Source of the DNA: Ensifer aridi
GTDB lineage: Bacteria; Pseudomonadota; Alphaproteobacteria; Rhizobiales; Rhizobiaceae
Length of the DNA: 64,000 nt
NCBI RefSeq assembly: GCF_002078505.1
Contig: NZ_LUAV01000013.1
Coordinates: 61,736-125,735, forward strand
Direction of reading: 5' to 3'
Below, piece after piece: positions 28,825-37,950 of the stretch; the stretch's first letter is position 1; each line of letters starts with the position of its first letter. The translations under genes and the position numbers were made by a program. Under the pieces are notes generated by a model. That model had not been told where the DNA came from. It saw only the letters and a list, made by a program, of their open reading frames with translations, and made no database searches.

Positions 28825-29505
28825 ATGATGACACATCCCATTCGCATTGCCCCGTCGATCCTGGCGGCCAACTTTTCCAAACTCGGCCAGGAGGTTCGCG
28901 ATGTCGTCGATGCCGGCGCCGACTGGATCCATCTCGACGTCATGGATGGCCATTTCGTGCCGAACATCACCTTCGGACCGGACGTCATCAAGTCGCTGCG
29001 TCCTCACACGCAGGCGACTTTCGATTGCCACCTGATGATCTCCCCCGCCGACCCCTTCCTGGAAGCTTTTGCGAAGGCCGGCTGCGACATCATTACCGTC
29101 CATGCCGAAGCCGGACCCCATCTGCATCGCTCACTTCAGACCGTGCGGTCTCTTGGCAAGAAGGCGGGCGTCTCGCTCAACCCGGCGACACCGGAAAGCG
29201 CCATCGAATATGTCCTCGACACGGTCGATTTGATCCTGGTGATGACGGTCAACCCCGGTTTCGGCGGCCAGAAGTTCATCGGCGCCATGGGGGAGAAGAT
29301 CCGGCGCATCAGGGCGATGGTCGGCGACAGACCTATCGAGATCGAGGTGGACGGCGGCATAGCGCCAGAAACGGCGGACATCGTTGCCCGGGCCGGTGCC
29401 AACGTGCTGGTCGCCGGTTCGGCCATATTCAAGGGTGACTCGGTCGAGGCCTATCGCCGCGCCATCGAAGCCATTCGCTCTCCGGCGGAGAAGGCCCGCG
29501 CATGA
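28825..29505 (+). CDS. rpe: Ribulose-phosphate 3-epimerase
   Basis: Pentose-phosphate and Calvin-cycle enzyme interconverting ribulose 5-phosphate and xylulose 5-phosphate. The 226-residue TIM barrel shows [49 protein letters not shown] and [10 protein letters not shown], all standard. The frame opens at 28795; the ATG at 28825 follows a GGAG ribosome site. Its stop overlaps the next gene by 4 bp. Confidence 0.96.
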   Translation: MMTHPIRIAPSILAANFSKLGQEVRDVVDAGADWIHLDVMDGHFVPNITFGPDVIKSLRPHTQATFDCHLMISPADPFLEAFAKAGCDIITVHAEAGPHLHRSLQTVRSLGKKAGVSLNPATPESAIEYVLDTVDLILVMTVNPGFGGQKFIGAMGEKIRRIRAMVGDRPIEIEVDGGIAPETADIVARAGANVLVAGSAIFKGDSVEAYRRAIEAIRSPAEKARA

Positions 29506-30239
29506 TGATGCGTTCGGCCATCGCAGGCGTGGCGCTGGCCGCGGCGGTTGCCGCGGACGCTCTTGCCGGCGACTATGCTGCGCTTCAGCCGATCGGCTTT
29601 TCATCTGACGGTAATGTCTTCGCCTTCGAGGAATATGGCGTCCAGGATGGCTCCGGCTTTCCGTACTCGACGATCTACATCCTCGACACGCGCACCGACA
29701 GCTTCCTGCCCGGAGCACCCGTACGCGCGGTGGTCCAGGAGGACGGGGGCGGTCTGCACCGGGCGCGCAGCGAAGCCCGCAGCCGCGCCGCGCCACTGAT
29801 CGACGCCCATCGCCTCGACCAGACACCGGGAATATTGGCCGCCTACAATCCAATAACCGAAGCGGATGCTGCGCCGCATGCACTGCGCTACAACGCCTTT
29901 CCCGCCGACGCTCCCTTCCGCAAGACCTATGCGCTGAAGCTCGAGGAAAAGAGCTTCGAGCCGGAGGGGATCTGCAAGGATTTCCTAAAAGAGGTCAAAG
30001 GCTTCCGCCTGACGATGACCGAAAAGGCCAATAAGCCTGCGGCGGACGTGCTTCAGGATGACGTACGAATTCCGCAGAGCCGTCGCTGTCCAACGGGTTA
30101 TCGCATCGGCGGCGTCGTCACTCGCACCAATGACGATGGTTCCGAGGTGCACGTGGCCATGATCCTGGTCGAGTCGCTCGGTTTCGAAGGCTCGAGGGAT
30201 GGCCGCTGGATTGCGGTGCCGATCCGGATTCGGGGATGA
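29502..30239 (+). CDS. DUF2259 secreted protein
   Basis: A 245-residue protein with an N-terminal signal peptide ([17 protein letters not shown]) and the DUF2259 domain, recognisable by [19 protein letters not shown] near the start and the C-terminal [20 protein letters not shown]. The family is common in alphaproteobacteria and has no known function; it is probably periplasmic. It overlaps rpe at its start and the next gene at its end by 4 bp each, so all three are translated in a chain. Confidence 0.85.
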   Translation: MMMRSAIAGVALAAAVAADALAGDYAALQPIGFSSDGNVFAFEEYGVQDGSGFPYSTIYILDTRTDSFLPGAPVRAVVQEDGGGLHRARSEARSRAAPLIDAHRLDQTPGILAAYNPITEADAAPHALRYNAFPADAPFRKTYALKLEEKSFEPEGICKDFLKEVKGFRLTMTEKANKPAADVLQDDVRIPQSRRCPTGYRIGGVVTRTNDDGSEVHVAMILVESLGFEGSRDGRWIAVPIRIRG

Positions 30240-30796
30240 TGGAGGAGGAAGCGGCGGTTCGAGCCATAGCAGAGCACCCGGACGCGGCCCTGCCGAGGCC
30301 TTCTCGTTTCACGCATTCCTTTCCGACCCTGCGGGAGATCCTGATCGGCGCTCCCTGTTGGGGTCTCACCATGGCGCTGTCGGCGTGGCTTGCGCTCTGG
30401 CTTCGCGAGAACGACGCCACGTTCCACTTGAAGAGCATCCTTGTGCTCTACGGTTCCGGTGGCCTGCTCGCTTGGCCGCCCTCGCTGTTCGCCGCGCGCT
30501 ATGCGGCCCGGGGGCGCACGACCTCAACGCGCTTTGCCGCCTTTCTCCTCTGCCTAGTCGCAGGCACAATCGGCGCCACGGCGTTACTCTTCGCGCTCGA
30601 CTACCGGATGTTCTACGCGCAGTGGCACGCCGCGGCCGGCACGCGCACCTGGTTCTTCCAGTTGGCGTTCACCTCGGCTGGCGCCATTTACCAGTTTCTG
30701 GTCCTGGGCGTCCGGCTCTACCTGCCGCTCGCCGTTCTGGCGCTGGTCGTCGCAAGCCTGGCGCTCGCACGTTCGGATGCGCGGCAACGGCGTTGA
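30236..30796 (+). CDS. Conserved membrane protein of unknown function
   Basis: A 186-residue protein with about four hydrophobic segments: EILIGAPCWGLTMALSAWLAL, the SILVLYGSGGLLAWPPSLFA region, FAAFLLCLVAGTIGATALLFA and LPLAVLALVVASLALA. I do not recognise a family. The N-terminal 30 residues are hydrophilic. It overlaps the DUF2259 gene by 4 bp and precedes purB by 63 bp, so it shares their transcript. No catalytic motif is visible. Confidence 0.75.
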   Translation: MMEEEAAVRAIAEHPDAALPRPSRFTHSFPTLREILIGAPCWGLTMALSAWLALWLRENDATFHLKSILVLYGSGGLLAWPPSLFAARYAARGRTTSTRFAAFLLCLVAGTIGATALLFALDYRMFYAQWHAAAGTRTWFFQLAFTSAGAIYQFLVLGVRLYLPLAVLALVVASLALARSDARQRR

Positions 30797-30859
30797 GCTT
30801 CACCGTCATCTTTGATAGAGGCACAGCCATCCTCCACTGACGACGAAAGCGTGAAGCCC

Positions 30860-32167
30860 ATGATCCCCCGTTATTCCCGGCCGGAAATGGTGGCCATCTG
30901 GTCGCCGGAAACCAAGTTCCGCATCTGGTTCGAGATCGAGGCGCACGCCTGCGATGCGCTGGCCGAAATCGGCGTGATCCCAAAGGAAGCGGCCAAGACC
31001 ATCTGGGAAAAGGGCGGCGCGGCGACATTCGACGTCGCCCGCATCGATGAAATCGAAGCGGTCACCAAGCACGACGTCATTGCGTTCCTCACCCATCTTG
31101 CCGAGTTCGTCGGGCCCGACAGCCGCTTCGTGCACCAGGGCATGACGTCGTCCGACGTGCTCGACACCTGTTTCAACGTGCAGCTCGTGCGCGCGACCGA
31201 CCTGCTTCTTGCCGACATGGACAAGTTGCTGGAGGCGCTGAAGCGCCGAGCCTTCGAGCACAAGGATACGGTGACGATCGGCCGCTCGCACGGGATCCAC
31301 GCGGAGCCCACCACCTTCGGCGTCAAGCTTGCGCTCGCCTATGCGGAGTTCGACCGCTGCAAACAGCGCCTTGTCGCCGCCCGCGAGGAGATCGCGACCT
31401 GCGCCATCTCCGGCGCGGTCGGCACTTTCGCCAACATCGACCCGCGGGTCGAGGAACATGTGGCGAAGGCACTCGGGCTGAAGCCGGAACCCGTCTCGAC
31501 GCAGGTGATCCCGCGCGACCGCCACGCGATGTATTTCGCGACCCTCGGCGTCATCGCTTCCTCGATCGAGCGCTTGGCGACCGAAATCCGGCATCTGCAG
31601 CGTACCGAAGTGCTGGAGGCGGAGGAATATTTCTCGCCGGGCCAGAAGGGCTCCTCCGCGATGCCGCACAAGCGCAATCCTGTGCTGACGGAGAACCTGA
31701 CAGGCCTTTCGCGCATGGTGCGCGCCTTCGTCGTCCCGGCCATGGAGAATGTTGCGCTCTGGCACGAACGCGACATCTCGCATTCCTCGGTCGAGCGCAT
31801 GATCGGACCCGACGCGACGGTGACGCTCGATTTCGCGCTGGCACGGCTGACCGGGGTGATCGACAAACTCGTCGTCTATCCGGAGAACATGATGAAGAAC
31901 CTGAACAAGTTCCACGGGCTTGTTCATTCGCAGCGTGTTCTCCTCGCCCTCACCCAGGCCGGCGTGTCGCGCGAGGATGCCTATCGGCTAGTCCAGCGCA
32001 ACGCGATGAAGGTTTGGGAAGAGGGCAAGGATTTCCTCAAAGAACTGCTCGCCGATGCCGAGGTGCGTGCGGCGCTTTCCGAGGAGGCAATCCGCGAGAA
32101 GTTCGACCTCGGCTATCACACGAAGCATGTCGACACGATCTTCCATCGCGTCTTCGGCACGGCGTAA
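30860..32167 (+). CDS. purB: Adenylosuccinate lyase
   Basis: Catalyses two steps of purine synthesis: SAICAR to AICAR and adenylosuccinate to AMP, releasing fumarate. The 435-residue product has the fumarase/aspartase superfamily signature SAMPHKRNPVLTE (written GSSAMPHKRNP), the block HQGMTSSDVLDT and TIGRSHGIHAEP. The frame opens with a TTG at 30812; the ATG at 30860 gives the standard start MIPRYSRPEM. It sits downstream of the rpe-DUF2259 chain. Confidence 0.97.
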   Translation: MIPRYSRPEMVAIWSPETKFRIWFEIEAHACDALAEIGVIPKEAAKTIWEKGGAATFDVARIDEIEAVTKHDVIAFLTHLAEFVGPDSRFVHQGMTSSDVLDTCFNVQLVRATDLLLADMDKLLEALKRRAFEHKDTVTIGRSHGIHAEPTTFGVKLALAYAEFDRCKQRLVAAREEIATCAISGAVGTFANIDPRVEEHVAKALGLKPEPVSTQVIPRDRHAMYFATLGVIASSIERLATEIRHLQRTEVLEAEEYFSPGQKGSSAMPHKRNPVLTENLTGLSRMVRAFVVPAMENVALWHERDISHSSVERMIGPDATVTLDFALARLTGVIDKLVVYPENMMKNLNKFHGLVHSQRVLLALTQAGVSREDAYRLVQRNAMKVWEEGKDFLKELLADAEVRAALSEEAIREKFDLGYHTKHVDTIFHRVFGTA

Positions 32168-32240
32168 GCCTTGCTGTCGCCCGCATCGGCGTTCTTCGCT
32201 CAAATGCGGGCGATTTCTTTAGCGGCTCCTTAGATATTGC

Positions 32241-32579
32241 GTGGAAAAAATCGAAGCCTGCGAGATCAGGTTTCGAGGAAGCCATGGCGTACAAGGACAG
32301 CATTCAGCGCGTAACGATACCAAGATAACAGGAACGGTCACCTGCAAGACCGGTTCGAGCAGCGGCATCGTACGTGACCTTTCCGAAGAAGGCATCTGCT
32401 TCCAGCTCCTCTTCGATCTCGGTGCCCGGACCGGACAGGAAGTGACGATCCGCAGCGAAGAGCTCGGCTTTCTCACCGGCATGGTGCGCTGGGTTCGCGG
32501 CGACAGGATCGGCGTCAAGCTCAACCTGTCGTCGAATACGGCGGCCCAGATCTCGTCCTATTACAAATTCTTCCGCTGA
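32241..32579 (+). CDS. PilZ-domain protein
   Basis: A 112-residue protein with a single PilZ domain, a cyclic di-GMP receptor fold. The second motif D/NxSxxG is clear as DLSEEG (residues 46-51). The first RxxxR motif is weak: the matching place reads ARNDTK, so binding of c-di-GMP is uncertain. The start is a GTG at 32241; a 14-codon ATG frame at 32283 in another register stops early and is not part of it. The gene stands alone between purB and a convergent DUF2189 gene. Confidence 0.78.
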   Translation: MEKIEACEIRFRGSHGVQGQHSARNDTKITGTVTCKTGSSSGIVRDLSEEGICFQLLFDLGARTGQEVTIRSEELGFLTGMVRWVRGDRIGVKLNLSSNTAAQISSYYKFFR

Positions 32580-32613
32580 CCTGCGACCTCGGCAAGTGAA
32601 TCGAGATGCGGTA

Positions 32614-32639
32614 CGCGCAAAGCGATGCGGCTTTGCGCG
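32614..32639. terminator. Hairpin between convergent PilZ and DUF2189 genes
   Basis: A perfect 9-bp stem, CGCGCAAAG/CTTTGCGCG, with an 8-nt loop. There is no T-tract on either side, so it may be a factor-dependent end or a repeat remnant rather than a classic terminator. Confidence 0.45.
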
Positions 32640-32660
32640 CGCCGTCTCGTGCTGGGTGGA

Positions 32661-33491
32661 TCAGAGAGCTTGGTCGCGCCTACCGACCGCGTCGCCCCCT
32701 GCGGGTTCCACCAGCTTGCGATAGAGGTGCCAGGTGGCGTGGCCGAAGATCGGCATGATGACGGCAAGCCCGACGAAGACCGGGATTGAGCCGAGCACCA
32801 GGCCGGCTGCGATGATCAACCCCCAAAGGGCAACCGGCACAGGATTGGCAAGCGTCGCCCTCACTGAGGTCTCGATCGCCGTGAGCGCCCCAACATCGCG
32901 ATCAAGCAGCAGCGGGAACGTCACAACGCTGATCGAAAGCACGACCACCGCAAAGACGAAGCCGACGAGATTGCCGACGATGATCAGGTTCCACCCCTGT
33001 TCCGTGCCGATGATATTGTTCCAGAATTCGGAAATGGTGGCCGGAGGGGTTGGGCCGAACATGGTTACGTAAAGGCCCTGGGCGACCAGCAGCCAGACAA
33101 TGAAGATCACGAACAGCAGGCCTGCGACCGCGAGGATCGATGGGATCGCCGGGTGGCGGTGGAGCCGCATGGCATGCGGCCATCGCGCGTCCATACCGAG
33201 TTCGCGGCGCCTGCTGATCTCGTAGAGAGCGATGGCCGCAACCGGCCCGATGAGGGCAAAGCCGGACGCGAGCGGATAGAGCAGCGGCAGCATATTCGCG
33301 CCCGCGCTCCAGGTCATCAGCACGACGCCGGCGACGGGATATATGAGACACAGAAAAACATAATGCGACGGCTTCTCGCGGAAGTCATCCAGCCCGAGAC
33401 GCAACGCATCGAACACATCTGCAATGCCAATCTTTCGTATGCCGGGAGCGATAGTCGTATTCGTTCCCGACAGAACATGGAAGGTTGTCAT
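32661..33491 (-). CDS. DUF2189 integral membrane protein
   Basis: A 276-residue membrane protein of the DUF2189 family with about six transmembrane helices. The N-terminal family pattern is FDALRLGLDDFREKPSHYVFL and the end has GHATWHLYRKLVE. The family may transport or handle cytochrome c oxidase-linked components by some annotations, but no role is proven. It is monocistronic, convergent with the PilZ gene and divergent from the RBBP9-type hydrolase (164 bp between the starts). Confidence 0.85.
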   Translation of the reverse strand: MTTFHVLSGTNTTIAPGIRKIGIADVFDALRLGLDDFREKPSHYVFLCLIYPVAGVVLMTWSAGANMLPLLYPLASGFALIGPVAAIALYEISRRRELGMDARWPHAMRLHRHPAIPSILAVAGLLFVIFIVWLLVAQGLYVTMFGPTPPATISEFWNNIIGTEQGWNLIIVGNLVGFVFAVVVLSISVVTFPLLLDRDVGALTAIETSVRATLANPVPVALWGLIIAAGLVLGSIPVFVGLAVIMPIFGHATWHLYRKLVEPAGGDAVGRRDQAL

Positions 33492-33655
33492 GGCTCACAC
33501 TCCTCAACGAACCAGAGCGGCCACGGACCCACGACAGCGGCGAAAAAAATGGGCCGCTGTCAAACCGCGACCGACAAGTCCGATTATACAGAAAACGCGG
33601 CCTCTGTCGCCTCCGCCTTGACTTCGGCTCTTTTCGCCTCCAAATCGCGGCGATC

Positions 33656-34210
33656 ATGAAGGTCTCCGAAACTCATATTCTCATCGTTCCGGGCTATACC
33701 AATTCCGGCCCCGGCCATTGGCAGACCCGTTGGGAGCGCAAGCTCTCGACCGCGCGCCGCGTCGAGCAGGCGGAATGGTCGAAGCCGGTGCGCGAAGATT
33801 GGGTGGCGCGAATGGTCGAGGAGGTCAACGCAGCCGAGAAGCCGGTCGTCGTCATCGCCCATTCACTTGGAGTCGCAACAACGGTCCACGCCCTGCCGCA
33901 TTGCACGCGCAAGATCGCCGGCGCATTCCTGGTTGCGCCGCCGGAGGTCGCCAACCCCAATATCAGACCGAAGCATCTGATGACCTTCGGTCCTTATCCC
34001 CGCGATCCCCTACCCTTCCCGTCGATTATGATCGCCAGCCGCAACGATTCGTTCGGCTCCTACGAACACGCGGGCGACATCGCCAATGCCTGGGGATCGC
34101 TGCTGATCGATGCGGGCGATGCCGGCCATATCAACACGGAATCGGGCCACGGCCCCTGGCCGGAAGGCTCGATGGTCTTCGCCCAGTTCCTGAGCCGCCT
34201 GCAAGCATGA
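33656..34210 (+). CDS. RBBP9/YdeN family alpha/beta hydrolase
   Basis: A 184-residue serine hydrolase. The family start is ILIVPGYTNSGPGHWQTRWE, the nucleophile serine is in VVIAHSLGV, the acid in IASRNDSFGSYE and the histidine in GHINTESGHGPWPEG. The frame opens far upstream at 33485, but the ATG at 33656 precedes the conserved sequence. RBBP9-type bacterial enzymes have uncertain substrates. A terminator and the convergent zeta gene follow. Confidence 0.88.
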   Translation: MKVSETHILIVPGYTNSGPGHWQTRWERKLSTARRVEQAEWSKPVREDWVARMVEEVNAAEKPVVVIAHSLGVATTVHALPHCTRKIAGAFLVAPPEVANPNIRPKHLMTFGPYPRDPLPFPSIMIASRNDSFGSYEHAGDIANAWGSLLIDAGDAGHINTESGHGPWPEGSMVFAQFLSRLQA

Positions 34211-34239
34211 GCCGCGCCTTGAACTGCGGCAAAACAAAA

Positions 34240-34266
34240 GGCCGCCCAATCAGGGATCGGGCGGCC
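34240..34266 (-). terminator. Terminator of the ATPase inhibitor zeta gene
   Basis: An 8-bp perfect stem GGCCGCCC/GGGCGGCC with an 11-nt loop; read on the minus strand it is followed by TTTTGTTTT, the form of an intrinsic terminator. It also lies just after the convergent RBBP9 gene. Confidence 0.75.
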
Positions 34267-34292
34267 ACCATCTTCCAAAGAATGCAGGGAAA

Positions 34293-34607
34293 TCAGCTAT
34301 TCTGGACCTGCTCGACAGCCTGGGCCAGGAACTCCAGCATGCGGGCGCGGATCTCGTCTTCCGACTGGGCCACGCCGGCGGCGTCGAAATCGGCCTTGAT
34401 CTTGCGTATTACATCCTCGTGGCCGGCCTCCTCGAAGTCGGCGGCGACGACCTCGCTGGCGTAGGCTTGCGGATCAGCCTTCTTGAGAAGGCCCGCAGCC
34501 CAGAGACCGAGCATCTTGTTGCGGCGCGCCAAGGCCTTGAACCTCAGTTCCTCGTCCAGTGCAAACTTCGCCTCGAAGGCCTTCTCGCGATCCTGCATCG
34601 TCGTCAT
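34293..34607 (-). CDS. F1-ATPase inhibitor zeta subunit (DUF1476)
   Basis: A 104-residue DUF1476 protein. In Paracoccus and other alphaproteobacteria the family is the zeta subunit, which blocks ATP hydrolysis by F1Fo-ATPase. The N-terminal inhibitory region reads MQDREKAFEAKFALDEEL, followed by the four-helix core (FKALARRNKMLGLWAAGLL). The ATG at 34607 has a GGGAG element upstream; an in-frame ATG at 34598 is an alternative. It is divergent from purC with 229 bp between the starts. Confidence 0.9.
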   Translation of the reverse strand: MTTMQDREKAFEAKFALDEELRFKALARRNKMLGLWAAGLLKKADPQAYASEVVAADFEEAGHEDVIRKIKADFDAAGVAQSEDEIRARMLEFLAQAVEQVQNS

Positions 34608-34836
34608 CAATCGATCTCCCTCAAAAAATCCTGCCGGAAGCATTCTCGCCATAAACCAAACGCCACGCAAAGTGCAACGTGCGTTTTCGTCTTTGCCGAC
34701 TTTCATGATACCCTAATCTAAATCGGGGGATGGGAAGACACGCCGATTGTGAAATGTGTTCTTTTCAGATATGGACGCGCTGAGAAAATTCCCAAATGCG
34801 CTACCCAAGAGCGCCAACAACCACAGAGACAAATCC

Positions 34837-35601
34837 ATGAATCGTCGCCGCCGTATCTACGAAGGCAAGGCCAAGATCCTTTATGAGGGTCCGGAACCGG
34901 GCACGTTGATCCAGTTCTTCAAGGATGACGCCACCGCTTTCAACAAGAAAAAGCATGACGTTATCGACGGAAAGGGCGTGCTCAACAATCGCATTTCCGA
35001 GTACATATTTACCCATCTCAACAAGATCGGCATTCCGACGCATTTCATCCGCCGCCTCAACATGCGCGAGCAGCTGATCAAGGAAGTGGAGATCATCCCG
35101 CTCGAGATCGTCGTGCGCAATGTTGCCGCGGGTTCGCTGGCCAAGCGCCTCGGCATCGAGGAAGGCACCGTCCTGCCACGCTCGATCATTGAATTCTATT
35201 ATAAGGCCGACGCGCTTGATGATCCGATGGTTTCGGAAGAGCACATCACCGCCTTCGGCTGGGCGAGCCCGCAGGAACTCGACGACATCATGGCGCTCGC
35301 CATCCGCATCAACGATTTCCTTTCCGGCCTCTTCCTCGGTGTCGGAATCCAGCTCGTCGATTTCAAGATCGAATGCGGCCGCCTCTACGAAGGCGACATG
35401 ATGCGCATCGTTCTCGCCGACGAGATCTCGCCGGATAGCTGCCGTCTCTGGGACATCGAGACGAAGGAGAAGATGGACAAGGACCGGTTCCGCCGCGATA
35501 TGGGCGGTCTGGTCGAAGCCTATCAGGAAGTGGCCCGCCGCCTCGGCATCATCAACGAGAACGAGCCGCCGCGCGGCTCTGGTCCGGTGCTGGTCAAGTA
35601 A
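34837..35601 (+). CDS. purC: Phosphoribosylaminoimidazole-succinocarboxamide (SAICAR) synthase
   Basis: Joins CAIR and aspartate using ATP to form SAICAR in purine synthesis. The 254-residue product shows [17 protein letters not shown], the ATP site [24 protein letters not shown] and [13 protein letters not shown]. The frame opens at 34756, but the ATG at 34837 is the usual start. purS follows after 17 bp and purQ further on, the common alphaproteobacterial purCSQ order; purL is separate at 39876. Confidence 0.97.
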   Translation: MNRRRRIYEGKAKILYEGPEPGTLIQFFKDDATAFNKKKHDVIDGKGVLNNRISEYIFTHLNKIGIPTHFIRRLNMREQLIKEVEIIPLEIVVRNVAAGSLAKRLGIEEGTVLPRSIIEFYYKADALDDPMVSEEHITAFGWASPQELDDIMALAIRINDFLSGLFLGVGIQLVDFKIECGRLYEGDMMRIVLADEISPDSCRLWDIETKEKMDKDRFRRDMGGLVEAYQEVARRLGIINENEPPRGSGPVLVK

Positions 35602-35618
35602 ATTCAGGGAAAGCAGAA

Positions 35619-35861
35619 GTGATCAAGGCACGCGTAACCGTGACGCTGAAGAACGGCGTTCTCGACCCGCAGGGTAAGGCAATCGAAGGTGCACTCGGCG
35701 CGCTCGGCTTCGACGGCATCGGTCAGGTCCGCCAAGGCAAGGTTTTCGACCTGCAGCTCGAAACAGCCGACAAGGCCAAGGCGGAAGCCGACCTCAAGGC
35801 CATGTGCGAGAAGCTGCTCGCCAACACCGTCATCGAAAACTATAGCATCTCCCTCGCCTGA
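35619..35861 (+). CDS. purS: FGAM synthase subunit PurS
   Basis: An 80-residue small subunit that bridges PurQ and PurL in the three-part formylglycinamidine ribonucleotide synthase. The family pattern is VTVTLKNGVLDPQGKAIEGAL, ending in LLANTVIENYSI. It lies 17 bp after purC and 143 bp before purQ. Its presence fits the small PurL (742 residues) encoded at 39876, which lacks a fused glutaminase. Confidence 0.95.
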   Translation: MIKARVTVTLKNGVLDPQGKAIEGALGALGFDGIGQVRQGKVFDLQLETADKAKAEADLKAMCEKLLANTVIENYSISLA

Positions 35862-36004
35862 CCGTGAGGGAACAGCGCTCGTTGGGTTGATGTGCTGGCG
35901 TGGGCAGCCGACGTTGCCGATGTCGAATCGCGAAGATCAATCCCTGCGGTGCGTTCGAAACAGCCTCGGAAACCGTTCCGGGGCAAAGGCAAGGTAGGTA
36001 CGTC

Positions 36005-36676
36005 ATGAAGTCAGCCGTCGTCCAGCTTCCAGGCCTCAATCGCGACCGTGACATGATCGCGGCGCTCACCAAGATTTCCGGCAAGGCGCCGGTCACCGTG
36101 TGGCAGACCGAGACGGAAATCCCGGATGTCGACCTGATCGTCATCCCCGGAGGGTTCTCCTATGGCGACTACCTGCGCTGCGGTGCGATCGCCGCGCGCA
36201 TGCCGGTGATGCAGGCGATCAAGGCCAAGGCGGAGCAAGGCGTGCGCGTCCTCGGCGTCTGCAACGGTTTCCAGATTCTCGTCGAAGCGGGTCTCCTGCC
36301 GGGAGCGCTGATGCGCAACGCCTCGCTGAAATTCGTCTGCCGCGAAGTGAAGCTCGAAGTCGTCAATCCCGAAACGGCTTTCACCCGCGCCTACGCCAAA
36401 GGCCAGGTGATCCGCACTCCGGTTGCTCACCATGACGGCAACTATTTCGCCGATGCGGAAACGCTGAAGACGATCGAGGGCAACGGTCAGGTCGTGTTCC
36501 GCTATGCAGAAGGCACGAATCCGAACGGCTCGATCAACGACATCGCCGGCGTGATGAATGCCAAGGGCAACGTGCTCGGCATGATGCCGCATCCGGAAAA
36601 TCTAATCGAAGTGGCGCATGGCGGCTCTGACGGACGCGGAATCTTCGCATCCGCGCTCGACGTAATCGCTGCTTAA
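36005..36676 (+). CDS. purQ: FGAM synthase glutaminase subunit PurQ
   Basis: Class I glutamine amidotransferase that supplies ammonia to PurL. The 223-residue product has [15 protein letters not shown], the nucleophile cysteine in [11 protein letters not shown] and the catalytic histidine/glutamate in [10 protein letters not shown]. The frame opens at 35900, but the ATG at 36005 gives the standard start [13 protein letters not shown]. It follows purS after 143 bp. Confidence 0.97.
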   Translation: MKSAVVQLPGLNRDRDMIAALTKISGKAPVTVWQTETEIPDVDLIVIPGGFSYGDYLRCGAIAARMPVMQAIKAKAEQGVRVLGVCNGFQILVEAGLLPGALMRNASLKFVCREVKLEVVNPETAFTRAYAKGQVIRTPVAHHDGNYFADAETLKTIEGNGQVVFRYAEGTNPNGSINDIAGVMNAKGNVLGMMPHPENLIEVAHGGSDGRGIFASALDVIAA

Positions 36677-36727
36677 CCTTATCGCTGCTAGAAGGCGGCA
36701 TCGATCGTCAGCCGAGCGGGGCCGCCA

Positions 36728-37132
36728 ATGTCATCCATGAATCACGGACGTTTTATCGCGCTCGCTTGCGCTTCCGCAAGTTTGGCGCTTGTGGCCGCCT
36801 GCCAATCGAAACCTCCCGCGCCGGCGGCGAGTACTGCAGCATTGCCGACAATGGAGCGGGTGGCGCTCGGCGCCAATGCCTGCTGGTTCAAGTCGGGTGA
36901 CGCCGCCTTCAAGGCCTATCGTCTTGCCCCGGAACTCAATTCGTTCTCCGGAAGGCCGCGCATTTTGCTTGTGCCGCGCAAGTCGCCCGAGGCGCGACCG
37001 CTTGCAGTTATCCAAGCCGAGGGCCACCCCGCTCGTCTGCAGGCATTCGGACCGCTGCTGAGCGAGCCCGTCGGCACGCGCATCGCAACGGACGTCCGCC
37101 GCTGGGCCGCCGGCGGCCAGGGCTGCAGCTAA
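36728..37132 (+). CDS. Small lipoprotein of unknown function
   Basis: A 134-residue protein with a lipoprotein signal peptide; the lipobox is LVAAC, so the mature protein starts with a lipidated cysteine. The mature part begins with a P/A-rich linker and has two further cysteines (ANACWF and GQGCS at the C-terminus) that may pair. I do not recognise a domain. It lies 51 bp after purQ and could be read from the same transcript. An in-frame ATG at 36740 is a possible start. Confidence 0.75.
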   Translation: MSSMNHGRFIALACASASLALVAACQSKPPAPAASTAALPTMERVALGANACWFKSGDAAFKAYRLAPELNSFSGRPRILLVPRKSPEARPLAVIQAEGHPARLQAFGPLLSEPVGTRIATDVRRWAAGGQGCS

Positions 37133-37238
37133 ACCGAGCACCGGGCGCCCGCAATTCGACCTGCAGCACGATCCGTCTCGACATACCGTCAGGCACCTGA
37201 GTTTGAGCCGCCTTTCGCAGGCCGGCTCAACAGGGACA

Positions 37239-37550
37239 TTATGGAGCCGATGGCTGGGCGCCGTCGTAACCTTCGACAATCGCCAGGTCCATCACGGACT
37301 TGCCCTGCCGAAGCGCCATGGCTTTCGCATACTCGGGCGAGTGATAGCACTCCACCGCCGCGTCATATGTCGGGAATTCGATCAGGACAATGCGCGAACG
37401 CAGCTTTCCCTCAGGCGCTTCATATTGGCCACCGCGGGTGAGAAAGCGCGCGCCGTACTTTCGAAACGCATTCGCATTCTCCGCTTTATAGGCTTCGTAT
37501 CCCTCCGGATCGGTCACATCGACAGAGGCAACCCAGTATCCCTTCGCCAT
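37239..37550 (-). CDS. DUF1330 family protein
   Basis: A 103-residue DUF1330 protein with a ferredoxin-like dimeric alpha-beta barrel fold. The domain runs from GYWVASVDVTDPEGYEAY to RIVLIEFPTYDAAVECYHSPEY. The function is not known. The frame extends upstream to 37796, but the ATG at 37550 is preceded by a GGAAG element and starts the domain. It is monocistronic. Confidence 0.88.
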   Translation of the reverse strand: MAKGYWVASVDVTDPEGYEAYKAENANAFRKYGARFLTRGGQYEAPEGKLRSRIVLIEFPTYDAAVECYHSPEYAKAMALRQGKSVMDLAIVEGYDGAQPSAP

Positions 37551-37746
37551 CGCTTCCCTCCAATTGCTATTCGGCAGGGCCAATAGGGCTGCAACAATAC
37601 CATTCTGACGCGTATCGCGACATACGCCATGCGCAGCGGCATTCTGCGGAGCCGCTCCCCGGGGGATTTCCACTGTTCGGTGAGCCGGTGGCTCCCTCCT
37701 GCCACGGCGTTGGAGCCGCTGCCGACTTCTCCCCGTGCGCGCTACT

Positions 37747-37846
37747 GCGAGATTCCTTAAATCGGAATCGATTTTAAGGACAAAATCATGCAGCACTCAA
37801 CGTGCTACAGCGACCTTTGCGCGTCCGATTGGACGCGCGGCGCTGT
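37747..37846 (+). repeat. RIME-type intergenic mosaic element
   Basis: Two palindromes joined by a short linker: the first around CCTTAAATCG/CGATTTTAAGG, the second bounded by CTACAGCG/CGCTGTA. The sequence matches the copy at 63119-63223 over nearly its whole length, and the inverted copy at 15432-15528 in layout. The left end of the first palindrome is eroded. It abuts a second repeat type. Confidence 0.85.
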
Positions 37847-37950
37847 AAAGCGCGTCGCGTTCAATCGAATTCATGCGACGCGCTTTAGGTCTTTGTTTGT
37901 GCATGTCGTTGACCCAAAACCGCTGCACACTGTTGGGCGACATGCATTAG
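37847..37950 (+). repeat. Dispersed intergenic palindromic repeat, family 2, copy 2 (full length)
   Basis: It has a perfect 12-bp inverted repeat, AAAGCGCGTCGC (37847-37858) and GCGACGCGCTTT (37875-37886), then GCATGTCG/CGACATGC (37901-37908 and 37938-37945). It begins where the RIME element ends and its last bases supply the TAA stop of the DUF1127 gene on the other strand. It is similar to 11716-11794. Confidence 0.8.

Noticed and set aside
32283..32328. ATG-started 14-codon frame at the beginning of the PilZ gene (MAYKDSIQ), possibly its true start with a frameshift
   Set aside because: The GTG frame gives continuous PilZ sequence across the region. A frameshift is possible but not needed; comparison with relatives would settle it.
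35862..36004. Possible small gene or riboswitch between purS and purQ
   Set aside because: The 143-bp gap has no convincing frame with a ribosome site and I could not draw a stable purine-type aptamer; it may only be a spacer.
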